The notes: generated by a model from the sequence alone, not told the origin. A stretch of DNA of 64,000 bases from Streptomyces tibetensis (GCF_007655005.1 NZ_SZVW01000003.1:310001-374000), one strand, 5' to 3'. Shown: positions 38,583 to 52,005, counted from the stretch's first letter. Program-made: numbers and translations.

Positions 38583-39239
38583 ATGAGCAAGACGACAGTG
38601 AAGGACGTCTCCGTGGAGCCCGAGCCGCAGCGCGCCGAGATCGCGCCCCGCGCTGAGGGTGGCAGCCGGGCCCTCGCCCTGCTGCTGGTGATCACCGGCG
38701 CGGCCGGACTGCTCGCCGCCTGGGTCATCACGATCGACAAGTTCAAGATCCTCGAGGCCAAGGTCGCGGGCACGTCGTACACGCCCGGCTGCAGCCTCAA
38801 TCCCGTCGTCTCCTGCGGCAGCGTCATGGAGAGCAAGCAGGCCGCGGTCTTCGGTTTCCCGAACCCGATGCTCGGCATCGTCGCGTACGGCATCGTCATC
38901 GGCGTCGGCATGGCGCTGCTCGCCCGCGCCCGCTTCCCGCGCTGGTATTGGCTCACCTTCAACGCGGGCTGCCTCTTCGGCGTGAGCTTCTGCGCCTGGC
39001 TGATGTTCCAGTCCCTGTACCGGATCAACGCGCTGTGCCTGTGGTGCAGCCTGGCCTGGGTCGCCACGATCCTGATGTTCTGGTACGTGACGTCGTTCAA
39101 CATCCGCAAGGGCTTCCTGCCCGCCCCGAGCTGGCTCAAGAGCTTCTTCGGCGAGTTCACGTGGGTCATGCCCGTGCTGCACATCGGCATCATCGGCATG
39201 CTGATCCTGACCCGCTGGTGGGACTTCTGGCTCAGCTGA
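38583..39239 (+). CDS. vitamin K epoxide reductase (VKOR) family protein
   Basis: 218 aa from ATG 38583; an upstream in-frame start is possible. Four or five membrane helices. The cysteines expected for VKOR are present: a C70/C78 pair in the first loop and the CLWC active site (C152, C155). Bacterial VKOR proteins reoxidise a DsbA-like partner and so support disulfide formation in exported proteins. No fused thioredoxin domain is seen. The N-terminal 30 residues are hydrophilic. Confidence 0.9.
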   Translation: MSKTTVKDVSVEPEPQRAEIAPRAEGGSRALALLLVITGAAGLLAAWVITIDKFKILEAKVAGTSYTPGCSLNPVVSCGSVMESKQAAVFGFPNPMLGIVAYGIVIGVGMALLARARFPRWYWLTFNAGCLFGVSFCAWLMFQSLYRINALCLWCSLAWVATILMFWYVTSFNIRKGFLPAPSWLKSFFGEFTWVMPVLHIGIIGMLILTRWWDFWLS

Positions 39240-39241
39240 GC

Positions 39242-39255
39242 CCCCGGCTCCGGGG
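39242..39255 (+). terminator. short hairpin after the VKOR gene
   Basis: CCCCGG-CT-CCGGGG begins 2 nt after the stop. The stem is only 6 bp with no T-run, so it is a weak candidate. A TAGGGT -10-like hexamer lies close to the rarA GTG, suggesting a nearly leaderless rarA mRNA. Confidence 0.35.
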
Positions 39256-39295
39256 CCCGGCCGGATTGTCGGTGCCGTGAACTAGGGTTTCTGAC

Positions 39296-40648
39296 GTGGA
39301 GCCCGACCTGTTCACCGCCGCAGCCGAAGAACGCCAGGAGAAGGAGCCGTCCAGCAGCCCCCTGGCGGTGCGGATGCGCCCGCGCACCCTCGACGAGGTC
39401 GTGGGCCAGCAGCATCTGCTGAAGCCGGGCTCACCGCTGCGCAGACTGGTCGGGGAGGCGTCCGGCCCCGCCGGGCCCTCCTCGGTGCTGCTCTGGGGCC
39501 CGCCCGGCACCGGCAAGACCACCCTGGCCTACGTCGTCTCCAAGGCGACTGACGCCCGCTTCGTGGAGCTGTCCGCGATCACCGCCGGCGTCAAGGAGGT
39601 CCGCGCGGTCATCGACGGCGCCCGCCGCGCCTCCGGCGGGTACGGCAAGGAGACCGTCCTCTTCCTCGACGAGATCCACCGCTTCAGCAAGGCCCAGCAG
39701 GACTCCCTGCTCCCGGCCGTCGAGAACCGCTGGGTGACACTCATCGCGGCGACCACGGAGAACCCGTACTTCTCGGTGATCTCGCCGCTGCTGTCCCGCT
39801 CCCTGCTGCTCACCCTCGAACCGCTCACGGACGACGACATCAGGGCCCTCATCCGGCGCGCCCTCACCGACGAGCGGGGCCTCAAGGAGGCCGTCACCCT
39901 CCCCGAGGAGACCGAGAACCACCTCCTGCGGATCGCCGGCGGTGACGCCCGCCGCGCCCTGACCGCCCTGGAGGCGGCCGCCGGAGCCGCCCTGGACAAG
40001 GGCGAGGCGGAGATCGGCCTCACCACCCTGGAGGAGACGGTCGACCGGGCCGCCGTGAAGTACGACCGCGACGGCGACCAGCACTACGACGTGGCCAGCG
40101 CCCTGATCAAGTCCATCCGCGGCTCCGACGTCGACGCGGCCCTGCACTACCTGGCCCGCATGATCGAGGCCGGCGAGGACCCCCGCTTCATCGCCCGGCG
40201 CCTGATGATCTCCGCCAGCGAGGACATCGGCCTGGCCGACCCGACCGCCCTGCAGACGGCGGTCGCCGCCGCCCAGGCCGTCGCCATGATCGGCTTCCCC
40301 GAGGCGGCCCTCACCCTCAGCCACGCCACCATCGCCCTCGCCCTGGCCCCCAAGTCCAACGCCGCGACCACCGCGATCGGCGCCGCCCTGGAGGACGTCC
40401 GCAAGGGCCACGCCGGACCGGTCCCCGCCCACCTGCGCGACAGTCACTACAAGGGCGCGACCAAGCTGGGCCACGGCCAGGGCTACGTCTACCCGCACGA
40501 TCTGCCCGAGGGCATCGCGGCCCAGCAGTACGCCCCGGACGAGCTGAAGAACCGCGAGTACTACGAGCCGACCCGGCATGGCGCGGAGGCCCGCTACGCG
40601 GACGCGGTGGAGTGGACCCGGAAGAACCTCGGTCGAAAGCGGTCCTGA
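39296..40648 (+). CDS. rarA: replication-associated recombination protein RarA (MgsA)
   Basis: 450 aa from GTG 39296. AAA+ ATPase of the clamp-loader clade: Walker [10 protein letters not shown], Walker [10 protein letters not shown], sensor 1 in [11 protein letters not shown], then the helical tetramerisation region ([16 protein letters not shown] and [16 protein letters not shown]). It acts at stalled replication forks. Normal length. Confidence 0.95.
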   Translation: MEPDLFTAAAEERQEKEPSSSPLAVRMRPRTLDEVVGQQHLLKPGSPLRRLVGEASGPAGPSSVLLWGPPGTGKTTLAYVVSKATDARFVELSAITAGVKEVRAVIDGARRASGGYGKETVLFLDEIHRFSKAQQDSLLPAVENRWVTLIAATTENPYFSVISPLLSRSLLLTLEPLTDDDIRALIRRALTDERGLKEAVTLPEETENHLLRIAGGDARRALTALEAAAGAALDKGEAEIGLTTLEETVDRAAVKYDRDGDQHYDVASALIKSIRGSDVDAALHYLARMIEAGEDPRFIARRLMISASEDIGLADPTALQTAVAAAQAVAMIGFPEAALTLSHATIALALAPKSNAATTAIGAALEDVRKGHAGPVPAHLRDSHYKGATKLGHGQGYVYPHDLPEGIAAQQYAPDELKNREYYEPTRHGAEARYADAVEWTRKNLGRKRS

Positions 40649-40952
40649 GCACCCTGTAAACTCGATCGGAGTGCCGCGTCCCGTGCAGTCAGAACGGGAC
40701 GGTCGGCCGGAGCCCGATCCCCCGGGATCGGCTCCAGGAGCGTCGCGCACCGTCGAACGGTGTCGCGGGCAGCCCACCACCACCCGTCGCAGGACGGGAG
40801 CGGTCGGTGGGCCACTCGCGTGCTGCACGTATGTGCCCAGACCAGGGAGCGGCTGCCCACCCGGTGCCCATCAGGGCCCCAGGCGGGTTTCCCCGGCTGC
40901 GGATGCGACCTCCCACAACCCTGACAAGCCGATACAACGAAAGCGAAAAACA
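40649..40952 (+). promoter_or_regulatory. long structured rpsD leader
   Basis: The 304 nt between rarA and rpsD contain no gene. A TAAACT -10-like hexamer at about 40656 suggests a leader of around 290 nt. Hairpins can be drawn at 40678-40700 (7 bp), 40709-40735 (strong, one bulge), 40744-40767 (one bulge) and 40783-40798 (6 bp, GCAG loop). Ribosomal protein S4 represses its own mRNA in many bacteria, so this may be an autoregulatory RNA. No match to a known S4 leader class is claimed. Confidence 0.45.
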
Positions 40953-41567
40953 GTGGCGAACCAGCCCCGCCCCAAGGTCAAGAAGTCGCGTGCCCTCGGC
41001 ATCGCGCTGACCCCGAAGGCCGTCAAGTACTTCGAGGCCCGCCCCTACCCGCCGGGTGAGCACGGCCGCGGCCGCAAGCAGAACTCGGACTACAAGGTCC
41101 GTCTGCTCGAGAAGCAGCGTCTGCGCGCGCAGTACGACGTGTCCGAGCGCCAGCTCGTCCGCGCCTACGAGCGTGCCTCCAAGGTCCAGGGCAAGACCGG
41201 TGAGGCCCTGATCATCGAGCTGGAGCGTCGTCTCGACGCCCTGGTTCTGCGTTCGGGCATCGCCCGCACGATCTACCAGGCCCGCCAGATGGTCGTCCAC
41301 GGCCACATCGCGGTCAACGGCAAGAAGGTCGACAAGCCCTCCTTCCGTGTCCGTCCGGACGACGTCGTGCAGGTCCGCGAGCGCTCCAAGGAGAAGACCC
41401 TCTTCACGATCGCTCGTGAGGGTGGCTTCGCCCCCGACGGTGAGACCCCGCGCTACCTCCAGGTGAACCTCAAGGGCCTGGCGTTCCGCCTGGACCGCGA
41501 GCCGAACCGCAAGGAGATCCCGGTGATCTGCGACGAGCAGCTCGTCGTCGAGTACTACGCCCGCTGA
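40953..41567 (+). CDS. rpsD: 30S ribosomal protein S4
   Basis: 204 aa from GTG 40953. The S4 N-terminal domain is followed by the S4 RNA-binding fold ([37 protein letters not shown]). It binds 16S rRNA early in 30S assembly. It is not in a ribosomal protein operon here; it stands alone behind a long leader and ahead of a strong terminator. Confidence 0.97.
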   Translation: MANQPRPKVKKSRALGIALTPKAVKYFEARPYPPGEHGRGRKQNSDYKVRLLEKQRLRAQYDVSERQLVRAYERASKVQGKTGEALIIELERRLDALVLRSGIARTIYQARQMVVHGHIAVNGKKVDKPSFRVRPDDVVQVRERSKEKTLFTIAREGGFAPDGETPRYLQVNLKGLAFRLDREPNRKEIPVICDEQLVVEYYAR

Positions 41568-41591
41568 TCCACGGCAGGCGCGCGGTACCTC

Positions 41592-41636
41592 AGCCCGCCG
41601 TCTCCCCGCCCTTCCGGGCGGGCGAGGCGGCGGGCT
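41592..41636 (+). terminator. terminator after rpsD
   Basis: A long stem of about 20 bp with a few mismatches (AGCCCGCCG, CTC and CCGCCC blocks and their complements) around TTCC ends with GCTTT, 24 nt after the stop. Confidence 0.85.
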
Positions 41637-41753
41637 TTCGCGATCGACCTGGCGCCGGAGGGTAATCCGGTACGGAGCGCCACCCCCGGCGCGATAGGCT
41701 CGGCGCACGACTTTTTCGATGTTCAGGCACGTTTCAGGGAGCGGGTGCACACA

Positions 41754-42185
41754 GTGTCCGGTGGAGAGGTTGCCGGAATCCTGGTGGCCGTCTTCTGGGC
41801 GATCCTGGTCTCTTTCCTCGCCGTCGCGCTGGCGAGGGTGGCCCAGACGCTCAAGGCGACCACCAAGCTCGTGGCGGACGTGACCGACCAGGCCGTCCCG
41901 CTGCTGGCCGACGCCTCCGCGGCGGTGCGCTCCGCGCAGACCCAGATCGACCGGGTCGACTCGATCGCCTCCGACGTCCAGGAGGTCACGTCGAACGCCT
42001 CCGCGCTGTCGACCACCGTCGCCTCCACCTTCGGCGGCCCCCTGGTCAAGGTCGCGGCCTTCGGCTACGGCGTGCGCCGGGCCCTGGGCGGCGGCAAGGA
42101 GGACGTGCCCGCCAAGGCGTCCAGGCGTACCGTGATCGTGGGCCGCACGGTCACCCGGCGCAGCGCCCGAGGGAAGAGGGACTGA
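41754..42185 (+). CDS. DUF948 domain protein
   Basis: 143 aa from GTG 41754; GTG 41745 is an alternative nearer to the AGGGAG. One N-terminal membrane helix (VAGILVAVFWAILVSFLAVALA) is followed by an amphipathic region with Val/Ala/Ser-rich heptads, as in DUF948 proteins. The last 30 residues are basic. It overlaps nothing and is 9 nt from the next small gene. Function unknown; probably envelope-associated. Confidence 0.75.
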   Translation: MSGGEVAGILVAVFWAILVSFLAVALARVAQTLKATTKLVADVTDQAVPLLADASAAVRSAQTQIDRVDSIASDVQEVTSNASALSTTVASTFGGPLVKVAAFGYGVRRALGGGKEDVPAKASRRTVIVGRTVTRRSARGKRD

Positions 42186-42194
42186 GAGCCAGCG

Positions 42195-42557
42195 ATGTTC
42201 CGCCGTACCTTCTGGTTCACCACGGGCGTCGCCGCCGGTGTGTGGGCCACCACCAAGGTCAATCGCAAGCTGAAGCAGCTGACCCCCGAGAGCCTTGCCA
42301 GAACCGCCGGGAACAAGGCGATCGAGGCCGGTCACCGCATCAAGGACCGCGCGGTCGGCTTCGCGCTGGACGTCCGGGACAACATGGCCGTGCGGGAGGC
42401 CGAACTCGGCGACGCCCTCGGGATCAACGAGAATCCCGAACTCCCTGCACCCCGGCGCCACATCGCCATCGAGAACCGCAACGACCCCAAGTACGTCGAT
42501 GGTTCGAAGCACCAGACGTACCAGACGTACCCGTACAACCGGAATGAGGACCACTGA
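42195..42557 (+). CDS. conserved small protein (DUF6167-like)
   Basis: 120 aa from ATG 42195. A short hydrophobic N-terminus ([17 protein letters not shown]) precedes a helical region and a Tyr/Asn/His-rich tail ([16 protein letters not shown]). Its stop overlaps the alaS start (TGATG). Function unknown. It is regularly found just upstream of alaS in actinobacteria. Confidence 0.75.
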   Translation: MFRRTFWFTTGVAAGVWATTKVNRKLKQLTPESLARTAGNKAIEAGHRIKDRAVGFALDVRDNMAVREAELGDALGINENPELPAPRRHIAIENRNDPKYVDGSKHQTYQTYPYNRNEDH

Positions 42558-45229
42558 TGGAGTCGGCTGAGATTCGCCGCCGCTGGTTGAGCTTCTTCGA
42601 GGAGCGCGGTCACACCGTCGTCCCTTCGGCGTCGCTCATCGCGGACGACCCGACTCTGCTCCTCGTCCCGGCCGGCATGGTGCCCTTCAAGCCCTACTTC
42701 CTGGGTGAGGTCAAGCCGCCCTTCGCGCGCGCCACCAGCGTGCAGAAGTGCGTGCGCACGCCCGACATCGAAGAGGTCGGCAAGACCACCCGGCACGGCA
42801 CCTTCTTCCAGATGTGCGGCAACTTCTCCTTCGGCGACTACTTCAAGGAAGGCGCCATCAAGCACGCCTGGGAGCTGCTCACCAGCGCCCAGGACAAGGG
42901 CGGTTACGGCCTCGACCCCGAGCGCCTGTGGATCACCGTCTACAAGGACGACGACGAAGCCGAGCGCATCTGGCACGAGGTCGTCGGTGTGCCGAAGGAG
43001 CGCATCCAGCGCCTCGGCATGAAGGACAACTACTGGTCCATGGGCGTCCCCGGCCCCTGCGGCCCGTGTTCCGAGATCAACTACGACCGCGGCCCCGAGT
43101 TCGGCGTCGAGGGCGGCCCCGCCGTCAACGACGAGCGGTACGTGGAGATCTGGAACCTCGTCTTCATGCAGTACGAGCGGGGCGAGGGCATCGGCAAGGA
43201 CAACTTCGAGATCCTCGGCGACCTGCCCAGCAAGAACATCGACACCGGCCTCGGCCTCGAGCGCCTCGCCATGATTCTGCAGGGCGTGCAGAACATGTAC
43301 GAGATCGACACCTCGATGGCCGTCATCGACAAGGCCACCGAGCTGACCGGCGTCCGCTACGGCGACGCCCACGACTCGGACGTCTCCCTGCGCGTGGTCA
43401 CCGACCACATGCGCACCTCCGTCATGCTCATCGGCGACGGCGTCACCCCCGGCAACGAGGGTCGCGGCTACGTACTGCGCCGCATCATGCGCCGCGCCAT
43501 CCGCAACATGCGCCTGCTCGGCGCCACCGGTCCGGTCGTGAAGGACCTGATCGACACCGTGATCGAGATGATGGGCCAGCAGTACCCCGAGCTCATCACC
43601 GACCGCGAGCGCATCGAGAAGGTCGCCCTCGCCGAGGAGAACGCCTTCCTCAAGACGCTGAAGGCCGGGACCAACATCCTCGACACGGCCGTCACCGACA
43701 CCAAGGCCGCCGGCGGCACCGTCCTGGCCGGCGACAAGGCCTTCCTGCTCCACGACACCTGGGGCTTCCCGATCGACCTCACCCTGGAGATGGCCGCCGA
43801 GCAGGGCCTCTCCGTGGACGAGGACGGCTTCCGGCGCCTGATGAAGGAGCAGCGGGAGCGGGCCAAGGCCGACGCCCAGGCCAAGAAGACCGGGCACGCC
43901 GGTGCCGGTGCCTACCGTGAGATCGCCGACCAGGCCGGTGCCACCGACTTCATCGGCTACACCGACACCGAGAGCGAGTCCACGATCGTCGGCATCCTCG
44001 TCGACGGTGCCTCCTCCCCGGCCGCCACCGAGGGCGACGAGGTCGAGATCGTCCTCGACCGCACCCCGTTCTACGCCGAGGGCGGCGGTCAGATCGGCGA
44101 CACCGGCCGCATCAAGGTCGACACCGGTGCCGTCATCGAGATCCGCGACTGCCAGAAGCCGGTCCCGGGGGTCTACGTCCACAAGGGCGTCGTCCAGGTC
44201 GGCGAGGTGACCGTCGGCGCCAAGGCCCACGCCTCGATCGACGACCGCCGCCGCAAGGCCATCGCCCGCGCCCACTCGGCCACGCACCTGACCCACCAGG
44301 CCCTGCGCGACGCCCTCGGCCCGACGGCCGCCCAGGCTGGTTCCGAGAACCAGCCCGGCCGCTTCCGCTTCGACTTCGGCTCCCCGTCCGCCGTCCCGAC
44401 GGCCGTGATGACCGACGTCGAGCAGAAGATCAACGAGGTGCTCGCCCGCGACCTCGACGTCCGTGCCGACGTCATGGGCATCGACGAGGCCAAGAAGCAG
44501 GGCGCCATCGCGGAGTTCGGCGAGAAGTACGGCGAGCGCGTGCGCGTGGTGACCATCGGCGACTTCTCCAAGGAGCTGTGCGGCGGTACCCACGTGCACA
44601 ACACCGCCCAGCTGGGCCTGGTGAAGCTGCTCGGTGAGTCGTCGATCGGCTCGGGTGTCCGTCGCATCGAGGCCCTGGTCGGCGTGGACGCCTACAACTT
44701 CCTCGCCCGTGAGCACACGGTCGTCGCCCAGCTCCAGGAGCTGATCAAGGGCCGTCCGGAGGAGCTCCCGGAGAAGGTCTCCGCCATGCTCGGCAAGCTG
44801 AAGGACGCCGAGAAGGAGATCGAGAAGTTCCGCGCCGAGAAGGTCCTCCAGGCCGCCGCCGGTCTCGCCGAGTCCGCCAAGGACATCCGTGGCGTTGCTG
44901 TCGTGACCGGTCAGGTCCCGGACGGCACGACCGCCGACGACCTGCGCAAGCTGGTCCTCGACGTGCGCGGACGCATCCAGGGCGGGCGGGCCGCCGTCGT
45001 CGCCCTGTTCACGGTGGCGAACGGCAAGCCGCTGACGGTCATCGCCACCAACGAGGCCGCCCGCGAGCGCGGCCTGAAGGCCGGCGACCTGGTCCGTACG
45101 GCCGCCAAGACCCTCGGTGGCGGCGGTGGCGGCAAGCCGGACGTCGCCCAGGGCGGCGGCCAGAACCCGGCCGCCATCGGTGACGCCGTGGACGCCGTGG
45201 AGCGTCTGGTCACCGAGACGGCCAAGTAA
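42557..45229 (+). CDS. alaS: alanyl-tRNA synthetase
   Basis: 890 aa from ATG 42557, coupled to the gene before it. Class II core with [23 protein letters not shown] and [10 protein letters not shown]; the editing domain has [11 protein letters not shown] and the CGGTH motif; the C-Ala domain is Gly-rich near the end ([15 protein letters not shown]). Charges tRNA-Ala and clears mischarged Ser/Gly. Normal length. Confidence 0.97.
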   Translation: MESAEIRRRWLSFFEERGHTVVPSASLIADDPTLLLVPAGMVPFKPYFLGEVKPPFARATSVQKCVRTPDIEEVGKTTRHGTFFQMCGNFSFGDYFKEGAIKHAWELLTSAQDKGGYGLDPERLWITVYKDDDEAERIWHEVVGVPKERIQRLGMKDNYWSMGVPGPCGPCSEINYDRGPEFGVEGGPAVNDERYVEIWNLVFMQYERGEGIGKDNFEILGDLPSKNIDTGLGLERLAMILQGVQNMYEIDTSMAVIDKATELTGVRYGDAHDSDVSLRVVTDHMRTSVMLIGDGVTPGNEGRGYVLRRIMRRAIRNMRLLGATGPVVKDLIDTVIEMMGQQYPELITDRERIEKVALAEENAFLKTLKAGTNILDTAVTDTKAAGGTVLAGDKAFLLHDTWGFPIDLTLEMAAEQGLSVDEDGFRRLMKEQRERAKADAQAKKTGHAGAGAYREIADQAGATDFIGYTDTESESTIVGILVDGASSPAATEGDEVEIVLDRTPFYAEGGGQIGDTGRIKVDTGAVIEIRDCQKPVPGVYVHKGVVQVGEVTVGAKAHASIDDRRRKAIARAHSATHLTHQALRDALGPTAAQAGSENQPGRFRFDFGSPSAVPTAVMTDVEQKINEVLARDLDVRADVMGIDEAKKQGAIAEFGEKYGERVRVVTIGDFSKELCGGTHVHNTAQLGLVKLLGESSIGSGVRRIEALVGVDAYNFLAREHTVVAQLQELIKGRPEELPEKVSAMLGKLKDAEKEIEKFRAEKVLQAAAGLAESAKDIRGVAVVTGQVPDGTTADDLRKLVLDVRGRIQGGRAAVVALFTVANGKPLTVIATNEAARERGLKAGDLVRTAAKTLGGGGGGKPDVAQGGGQNPAAIGDAVDAVERLVTETAK

Positions 45230-45246
45230 GAGACGGGTCGAACAGC

Positions 45247-45711
45247 ATGCGCAGAGGACGTCGACTCGCGATCGACGTCGGGGACGCCCGCATCGGGGTC
45301 GCCTCGTGCGACCCCGACGGGATCCTCGCCACCCCGGTGGAGACGGTTCCGGGGCGTGACATCCCCGCAGCTCAGCGGCGGTTGAAGCAACTCGTCGAGG
45401 AGTACGAGCCCCTGGAGGTCGTCGTCGGACTCCCGCGCTCCCTCAAGGGGGGCGAGGGCCCGGCCGCGGTCAAGGTCCGGGGCTTCACCCAGGAACTGGC
45501 CCGCATGATCTCCCCGGTCCCGGTGAGACTCGTCGACGAACGCATGACGACGGTGACGGCCAGTCAGGGACTGCGAGCCTCCGGCGTGAAATCCAAGAAG
45601 GGCCGGTCCGTCATCGACCAGGCCGCAGCCGTGATCATCCTGCAACAGGCCCTCGAATCCGAACGGATGTCAGGTAAAGCACCCGGCGAAGGCGTCGAAG
45701 TGGTCATCTGA
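45247..45711 (+). CDS. ruvX: RuvX/YqgF-family putative pre-16S rRNA nuclease
   Basis: 154 aa from ATG 45247, 17 nt after alaS. RNase H-like fold with GRRLAIDVGDARIGVA and the conserved acidic residues DERMTTVTA and SVIDQAAAVIIL. Probably completes 16S rRNA 5' processing. alaS-ruvX-mltG-aroE is a widespread actinobacterial order. Confidence 0.93.
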   Translation: MRRGRRLAIDVGDARIGVASCDPDGILATPVETVPGRDIPAAQRRLKQLVEEYEPLEVVVGLPRSLKGGEGPAAVKVRGFTQELARMISPVPVRLVDERMTTVTASQGLRASGVKSKKGRSVIDQAAAVIILQQALESERMSGKAPGEGVEVVI

Positions 45712-45832
45712 TCGCGATACGGTAACGTTCCGCGCGATGCGACGGCATTCGAACAGCCGCCGCACAGCAAGAGGCGGGACGGGAGCCGAGCCGGAAGTCG
45801 CGCGACCGCCGCCTCGCGGCTCTAGGGGATCG

Positions 45833-47596
45833 ATGACTGAGTATGGCCGGGGCCAAGGCTCCGAACCGTGGCATCCGGAGGACCCGTTGTACGGGGACGG
45901 CGGATGGGGCGGGCAGCAGGCCCATCAGGGTCAGCAGTCCCCCTACGGCGGCCAGCCGCAGCACTATCCAGAGCAGCCGCAGCAGTCGCAGTACGGCGAC
46001 TGGGGCACCGGTGACCAGGCCGGATACGGTCAGGCGCAGCAGCAGTACCCGTACGACCAGCAGTACGCGGCACAGGCCCACGGGCACCAGCAGTACCCCG
46101 ATCAGCAGTACCCCGGCCAGCAGTACCCCGTCCAGCAGGACCACGGACATCACCAGGCTCAGGGCTACCACCAGCAGCAGTACGACACCGGCGGCTGGGC
46201 CAACGACCCCCACCAGCAGGTTTCGTACTCCGGTGATGCCCAGGATCCGTACGGGCAGCAGGCCGGCGCCTACGGCGGGGACCAGCAGGACTACTACGGG
46301 ACACCCGAGGCGTATCCACCCTCGGAGCCGCCCGGCCGTGGGCCAGAGCCCGCCCCGGAGACCCCTCAGGAACCGGCCACCGACTGGGATCCCGGCCCCG
46401 ACCAGGGCGAACACGCCTTCTTCGCGGGCGGCGACGACGATGACGACGGCGAGGAGCCGGAGGGCCGTCGCGGTCGCGACGACAAGCGCGGACGCGGCGG
46501 CGGGAAACCGAAGAAGAAGAGCCGCAACGGCATGGCCTGCCTGCTGGTCGCCGTGATCCTCGGCGGCGGCCTCGCAGGCGCCGGCTACTTCGGCTACCAG
46601 TTCTACCAAAGTCGTTTCGGCGACGCCCCGGACTACGCGGGTGCGGGCAACGGTCAGCAGGTGACGGTCGAGATCCCCGAGGGCGCGCTCGGATACAAGA
46701 TCGGCCAGGTGCTGAAGGACGCGGGGGTCGTCAAGAGCGTCGACGCGTTCGTCGCGGCCCAGGAGGGCAACCCCGACGGCAAGGGCATCCAGGACGGCGT
46801 CTACACACTGCAGAAGCAAATGTCGGCGGCGAGCGCGGTCGAACTGATGCTCAGTCCGAAGAGCCGCGACAACCTGATCATCGCGGAAGGCAAGCGCAAC
46901 GCCGACATCTACCGGCTCATCGACAAGCGCCTCAAGGTCAAGGACGGCACCACCGCCGCGGTCGCCGAGAAGGACTACAAGAAGCTGGGCCTGCCCGCCT
47001 GGGCGCTGAATCATCCGAACGTCAAGGATCCGCTGGAAGGATTCCTCTACCCCTCCAGCTACGGCGTCAGCAAGGGGCAGAAACCCGAGGCCGTGCTCAA
47101 GCAAATGGTGGCTCGGGCCACCGCGACGTACGACAAGGCCGGCGTGGAGAAGAAGGCCGAGAGCCTCGGACTCGAGAACCCGTGGCAGCTGATCACCGTC
47201 GCGAGCCTCGTCCAGGCCGAGGGCAAGACGCACGACGACTTCCGGAAGATGGCCGAGGTGGTCTACAACCGCCTCAAGCCCACCAACACGGAGACCAACC
47301 AGCTGCTCCAGTTCGACTCGACCTTCAATTACCTGAAGAACGAGAGCAACATTCACATCAGCGAGTCCGAGATCAACAGCAACAAGGACCCGTACAACAC
47401 GTACACCAACAAGGGCCTGCCGCCGGGTCCGATCGGGAACCCGGGGGACGTCGCGTTGCAGGCGGCCCTGAACCCCACGAAGGACGGCTGGATCTACTTC
47501 GTGGCGACCGACGGTGTGAGCAAGACCGAGTTCGCCAAGACCCATGCGCAGTTCCTGAAATTGAAGGAAAAGTTCGATGCCAGCTCGGGCAACTGA
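45833..47596 (+). CDS. mltG: endolytic murein transglycosylase MltG (YceG-like)
   Basis: 587 aa from ATG 45833. The first 230 residues are a Gln/Tyr/Gly/Pro-rich cytoplasmic tail with repeated QQYP units, followed by an acidic and then a basic stretch. One membrane helix (about 232-254) leads into the extracytoplasmic LysM-like and catalytic domains; the catalytic Glu is in VASLVQAEGKT. It cuts nascent peptidoglycan strands. The tail is much longer than in E. coli MltG. The end overlaps aroE by 20 nt. Confidence 0.92.
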   Translation: MTEYGRGQGSEPWHPEDPLYGDGGWGGQQAHQGQQSPYGGQPQHYPEQPQQSQYGDWGTGDQAGYGQAQQQYPYDQQYAAQAHGHQQYPDQQYPGQQYPVQQDHGHHQAQGYHQQQYDTGGWANDPHQQVSYSGDAQDPYGQQAGAYGGDQQDYYGTPEAYPPSEPPGRGPEPAPETPQEPATDWDPGPDQGEHAFFAGGDDDDDGEEPEGRRGRDDKRGRGGGKPKKKSRNGMACLLVAVILGGGLAGAGYFGYQFYQSRFGDAPDYAGAGNGQQVTVEIPEGALGYKIGQVLKDAGVVKSVDAFVAAQEGNPDGKGIQDGVYTLQKQMSAASAVELMLSPKSRDNLIIAEGKRNADIYRLIDKRLKVKDGTTAAVAEKDYKKLGLPAWALNHPNVKDPLEGFLYPSSYGVSKGQKPEAVLKQMVARATATYDKAGVEKKAESLGLENPWQLITVASLVQAEGKTHDDFRKMAEVVYNRLKPTNTETNQLLQFDSTFNYLKNESNIHISESEINSNKDPYNTYTNKGLPPGPIGNPGDVALQAALNPTKDGWIYFVATDGVSKTEFAKTHAQFLKLKEKFDASSGN

Positions 47597-48416
47597 CGCC
47601 CGCCGTGCCGGGGTGCTCGGCAGCCCCATCGCCCACTCCCTCTCCCCGGTGCTGCACCGCGCCGCGTATGCGGAACTGGGGCTGAGTGGCTGGTCGTACG
47701 ACCGCTTCGAGATCGACGAAGCGAAGCTGCCCGGCTTCCTCGAGGAACTCGGGCCCGAGTGGGCCGGGCTCTCGTTGACCATGCCGTTGAAGCGGGCCGT
47801 TATCCCCTTGCTGGACGAGGTCAGTGAGACCGCCGCGTCGGTGGAGGCGGTCAACACCGTCGTGCTCACCGAGGACGGCCGCCGTATCGGCGACAACACC
47901 GACATCCCCGGCATGGTCGCCGCCCTGCGCGAGCACGGCATCGACGAGGTCGACTCCGCCGCCGTCCTCGGCGCCGGCGCCACCGCCTCCTCCGCGCTGG
48001 CCGCGCTGTCCCGGATCTGCACGGGCGAGATCGCCGTGTACGTGCGCAGCGAGGCCCGGGCCGCCGAGATGCGGCAGTGGGCGGAGCGGCTCGACGTCGC
48101 CGTCCGGATCGCCGACTGGGCCGACGCCGAGCAGGCCCTGCGCGCCCCCCTGGTGATCAGCACCACGCCGGCCGGTGTCACCGACGCCCTCGCCCGGTCC
48201 GTACCGGAGCGCCCGGCCGCCCTCTTCGACGTGCTGTACGACCCCTGGCCGACCGACCTCGCCGCCCGCTGGTCGGCGTACGGCGGTGCCGTCGTCAGCG
48301 GTCTCGACCTGCTGGTGCACCAGGCCGTGCTCCAGGTCGAGCAGATGACGCGGCTGGCCCCGGCTCCCCTGGACGCCATGCGAAAAGCGGGCGAGCGGGC
48401 TCTCGCGGCCCGATAA
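47577..48416 (+). CDS. aroE: shikimate dehydrogenase
   Basis: 279 aa from ATG 47577. N-terminal SPIAHSLSPVLHRAAY binds shikimate, and the nucleotide loop is VLGAGATASSAL. The usual NxTxPxK motif reads LSLTMPLK, so one position differs. Reduces 3-dehydroshikimate. Next in the pathway order are aroC, aroK and aroB downstream. Confidence 0.93.
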   Translation: MPARATDARRAGVLGSPIAHSLSPVLHRAAYAELGLSGWSYDRFEIDEAKLPGFLEELGPEWAGLSLTMPLKRAVIPLLDEVSETAASVEAVNTVVLTEDGRRIGDNTDIPGMVAALREHGIDEVDSAAVLGAGATASSALAALSRICTGEIAVYVRSEARAAEMRQWAERLDVAVRIADWADAEQALRAPLVISTTPAGVTDALARSVPERPAALFDVLYDPWPTDLAARWSAYGGAVVSGLDLLVHQAVLQVEQMTRLAPAPLDAMRKAGERALAAR

Positions 48417-48428
48417 GATCCGCTCTCG

Positions 48429-48447
48429 GTTCCGCAGGGGGCGGAAC
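48429..48447 (+). promoter_or_regulatory. hairpin just before the Shine-Dalgarno of the next gene
   Basis: GTTCCGC-AGGGG-GCGGAAC is a perfect 7-bp stem ending about 20 nt before the ATG at 48468. It could hold part of the ribosome-binding region or act as a weak terminator for aroE. Confidence 0.35.
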
Positions 48448-48467
48448 AGGGGAGGGGAACATCCGTC

Positions 48468-48884
48468 ATGTCCACCGGCATGCCTCAGGCGTCCGTCAAG
48501 TCCCAGATATTCGAGTCCCTGCTGGGATTCCTGCCGGACTGGGTGCAGGCCACGGTGCTGGCCCTGATCGTGCTCGCCGTCGTGGCGTCGTGGGTCGTCA
48601 AGATCAAGCGCAAGGTCGCCTACCGGCGAGCCGTCCGCAACGGGCAGCCGGTCCACGCGGCGGCCCAGTACGGGCAGGGGCGCGGCGCCGACTACCTGGG
48701 GCAGTACGCGCCTCAGCAGCAGACCCAGCCTGCACAGCAGGGCAGCGGGGCCGACCACCTGGGGGCGTATGCCTCGCCGCAGCCGGATCGGACCGTGCGG
48801 CAGCCGAGCGGCGCCGACTTCCTCGGGGCGTACGCGCCGCACCAGCGGCAGGGCGAGGGCCCGTCCGCGAACGCGTCCGCTTGA
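48468..48884 (+). CDS. small membrane protein with three 21-residue repeats
   Basis: 138 aa from ATG 48468. One membrane helix (about 26-44) is followed by a basic patch (KIKRKVAYRRAVRNG) and a Gln/Pro-rich tail. The tail has three copies of GADxLGxYA[PS], at residues 73, 94 and 115, exactly 21 residues apart. No enzyme motif. Topology suggests the tail is cytoplasmic. Function unknown. Confidence 0.7.
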   Translation: MSTGMPQASVKSQIFESLLGFLPDWVQATVLALIVLAVVASWVVKIKRKVAYRRAVRNGQPVHAAAQYGQGRGADYLGQYAPQQQTQPAQQGSGADHLGAYASPQPDRTVRQPSGADFLGAYAPHQRQGEGPSANASA

Positions 48885-49024
48885 TGGACCGGCCGCCGGG
48901 CAGAGGGCTCCGGCGTGGGAGGATCGGAGATGGCGGACCGGGCCGCGCACCCGGTCACGTCTCGCCGTACGCGACGAGGCGCGTACGCAGGGCAGTACCA
49001 GAGCGCGAGCACTGAGGAGCACCG

Positions 49025-51809
<2,785 letters not shown>

Positions 51810-51862
51810 GTCCGCCGGCGCGCCTTCCGCCCGAATTCACCTTCGGAGCCGGGCACTTCGGG

Positions 51863-51900
51863 CCGCCCCCGGCCGTTCACACATCGACGACCGGGGGCGG
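51863..51900 (+). terminator. terminator-like hairpin after aroB
   Basis: A perfect 10-bp stem (CCGCCCCCGG/CCGGGGGCGG) closes an 18-nt loop, 53 nt after the aroB stop. A TAGGCT -10-like hexamer at about 51932 probably serves the next gene. Confidence 0.6.
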
Positions 51901-52005
51901 TACCGTTCGGATGGGGGTCCTCCCACGCCCTTTAGGCTGTGGGGGAAAGCGGGTTCCGCCCCCGCTGTCAGCGCCCATCGCCTGTACGAGACGGAGTGGC
52001 ACCGG

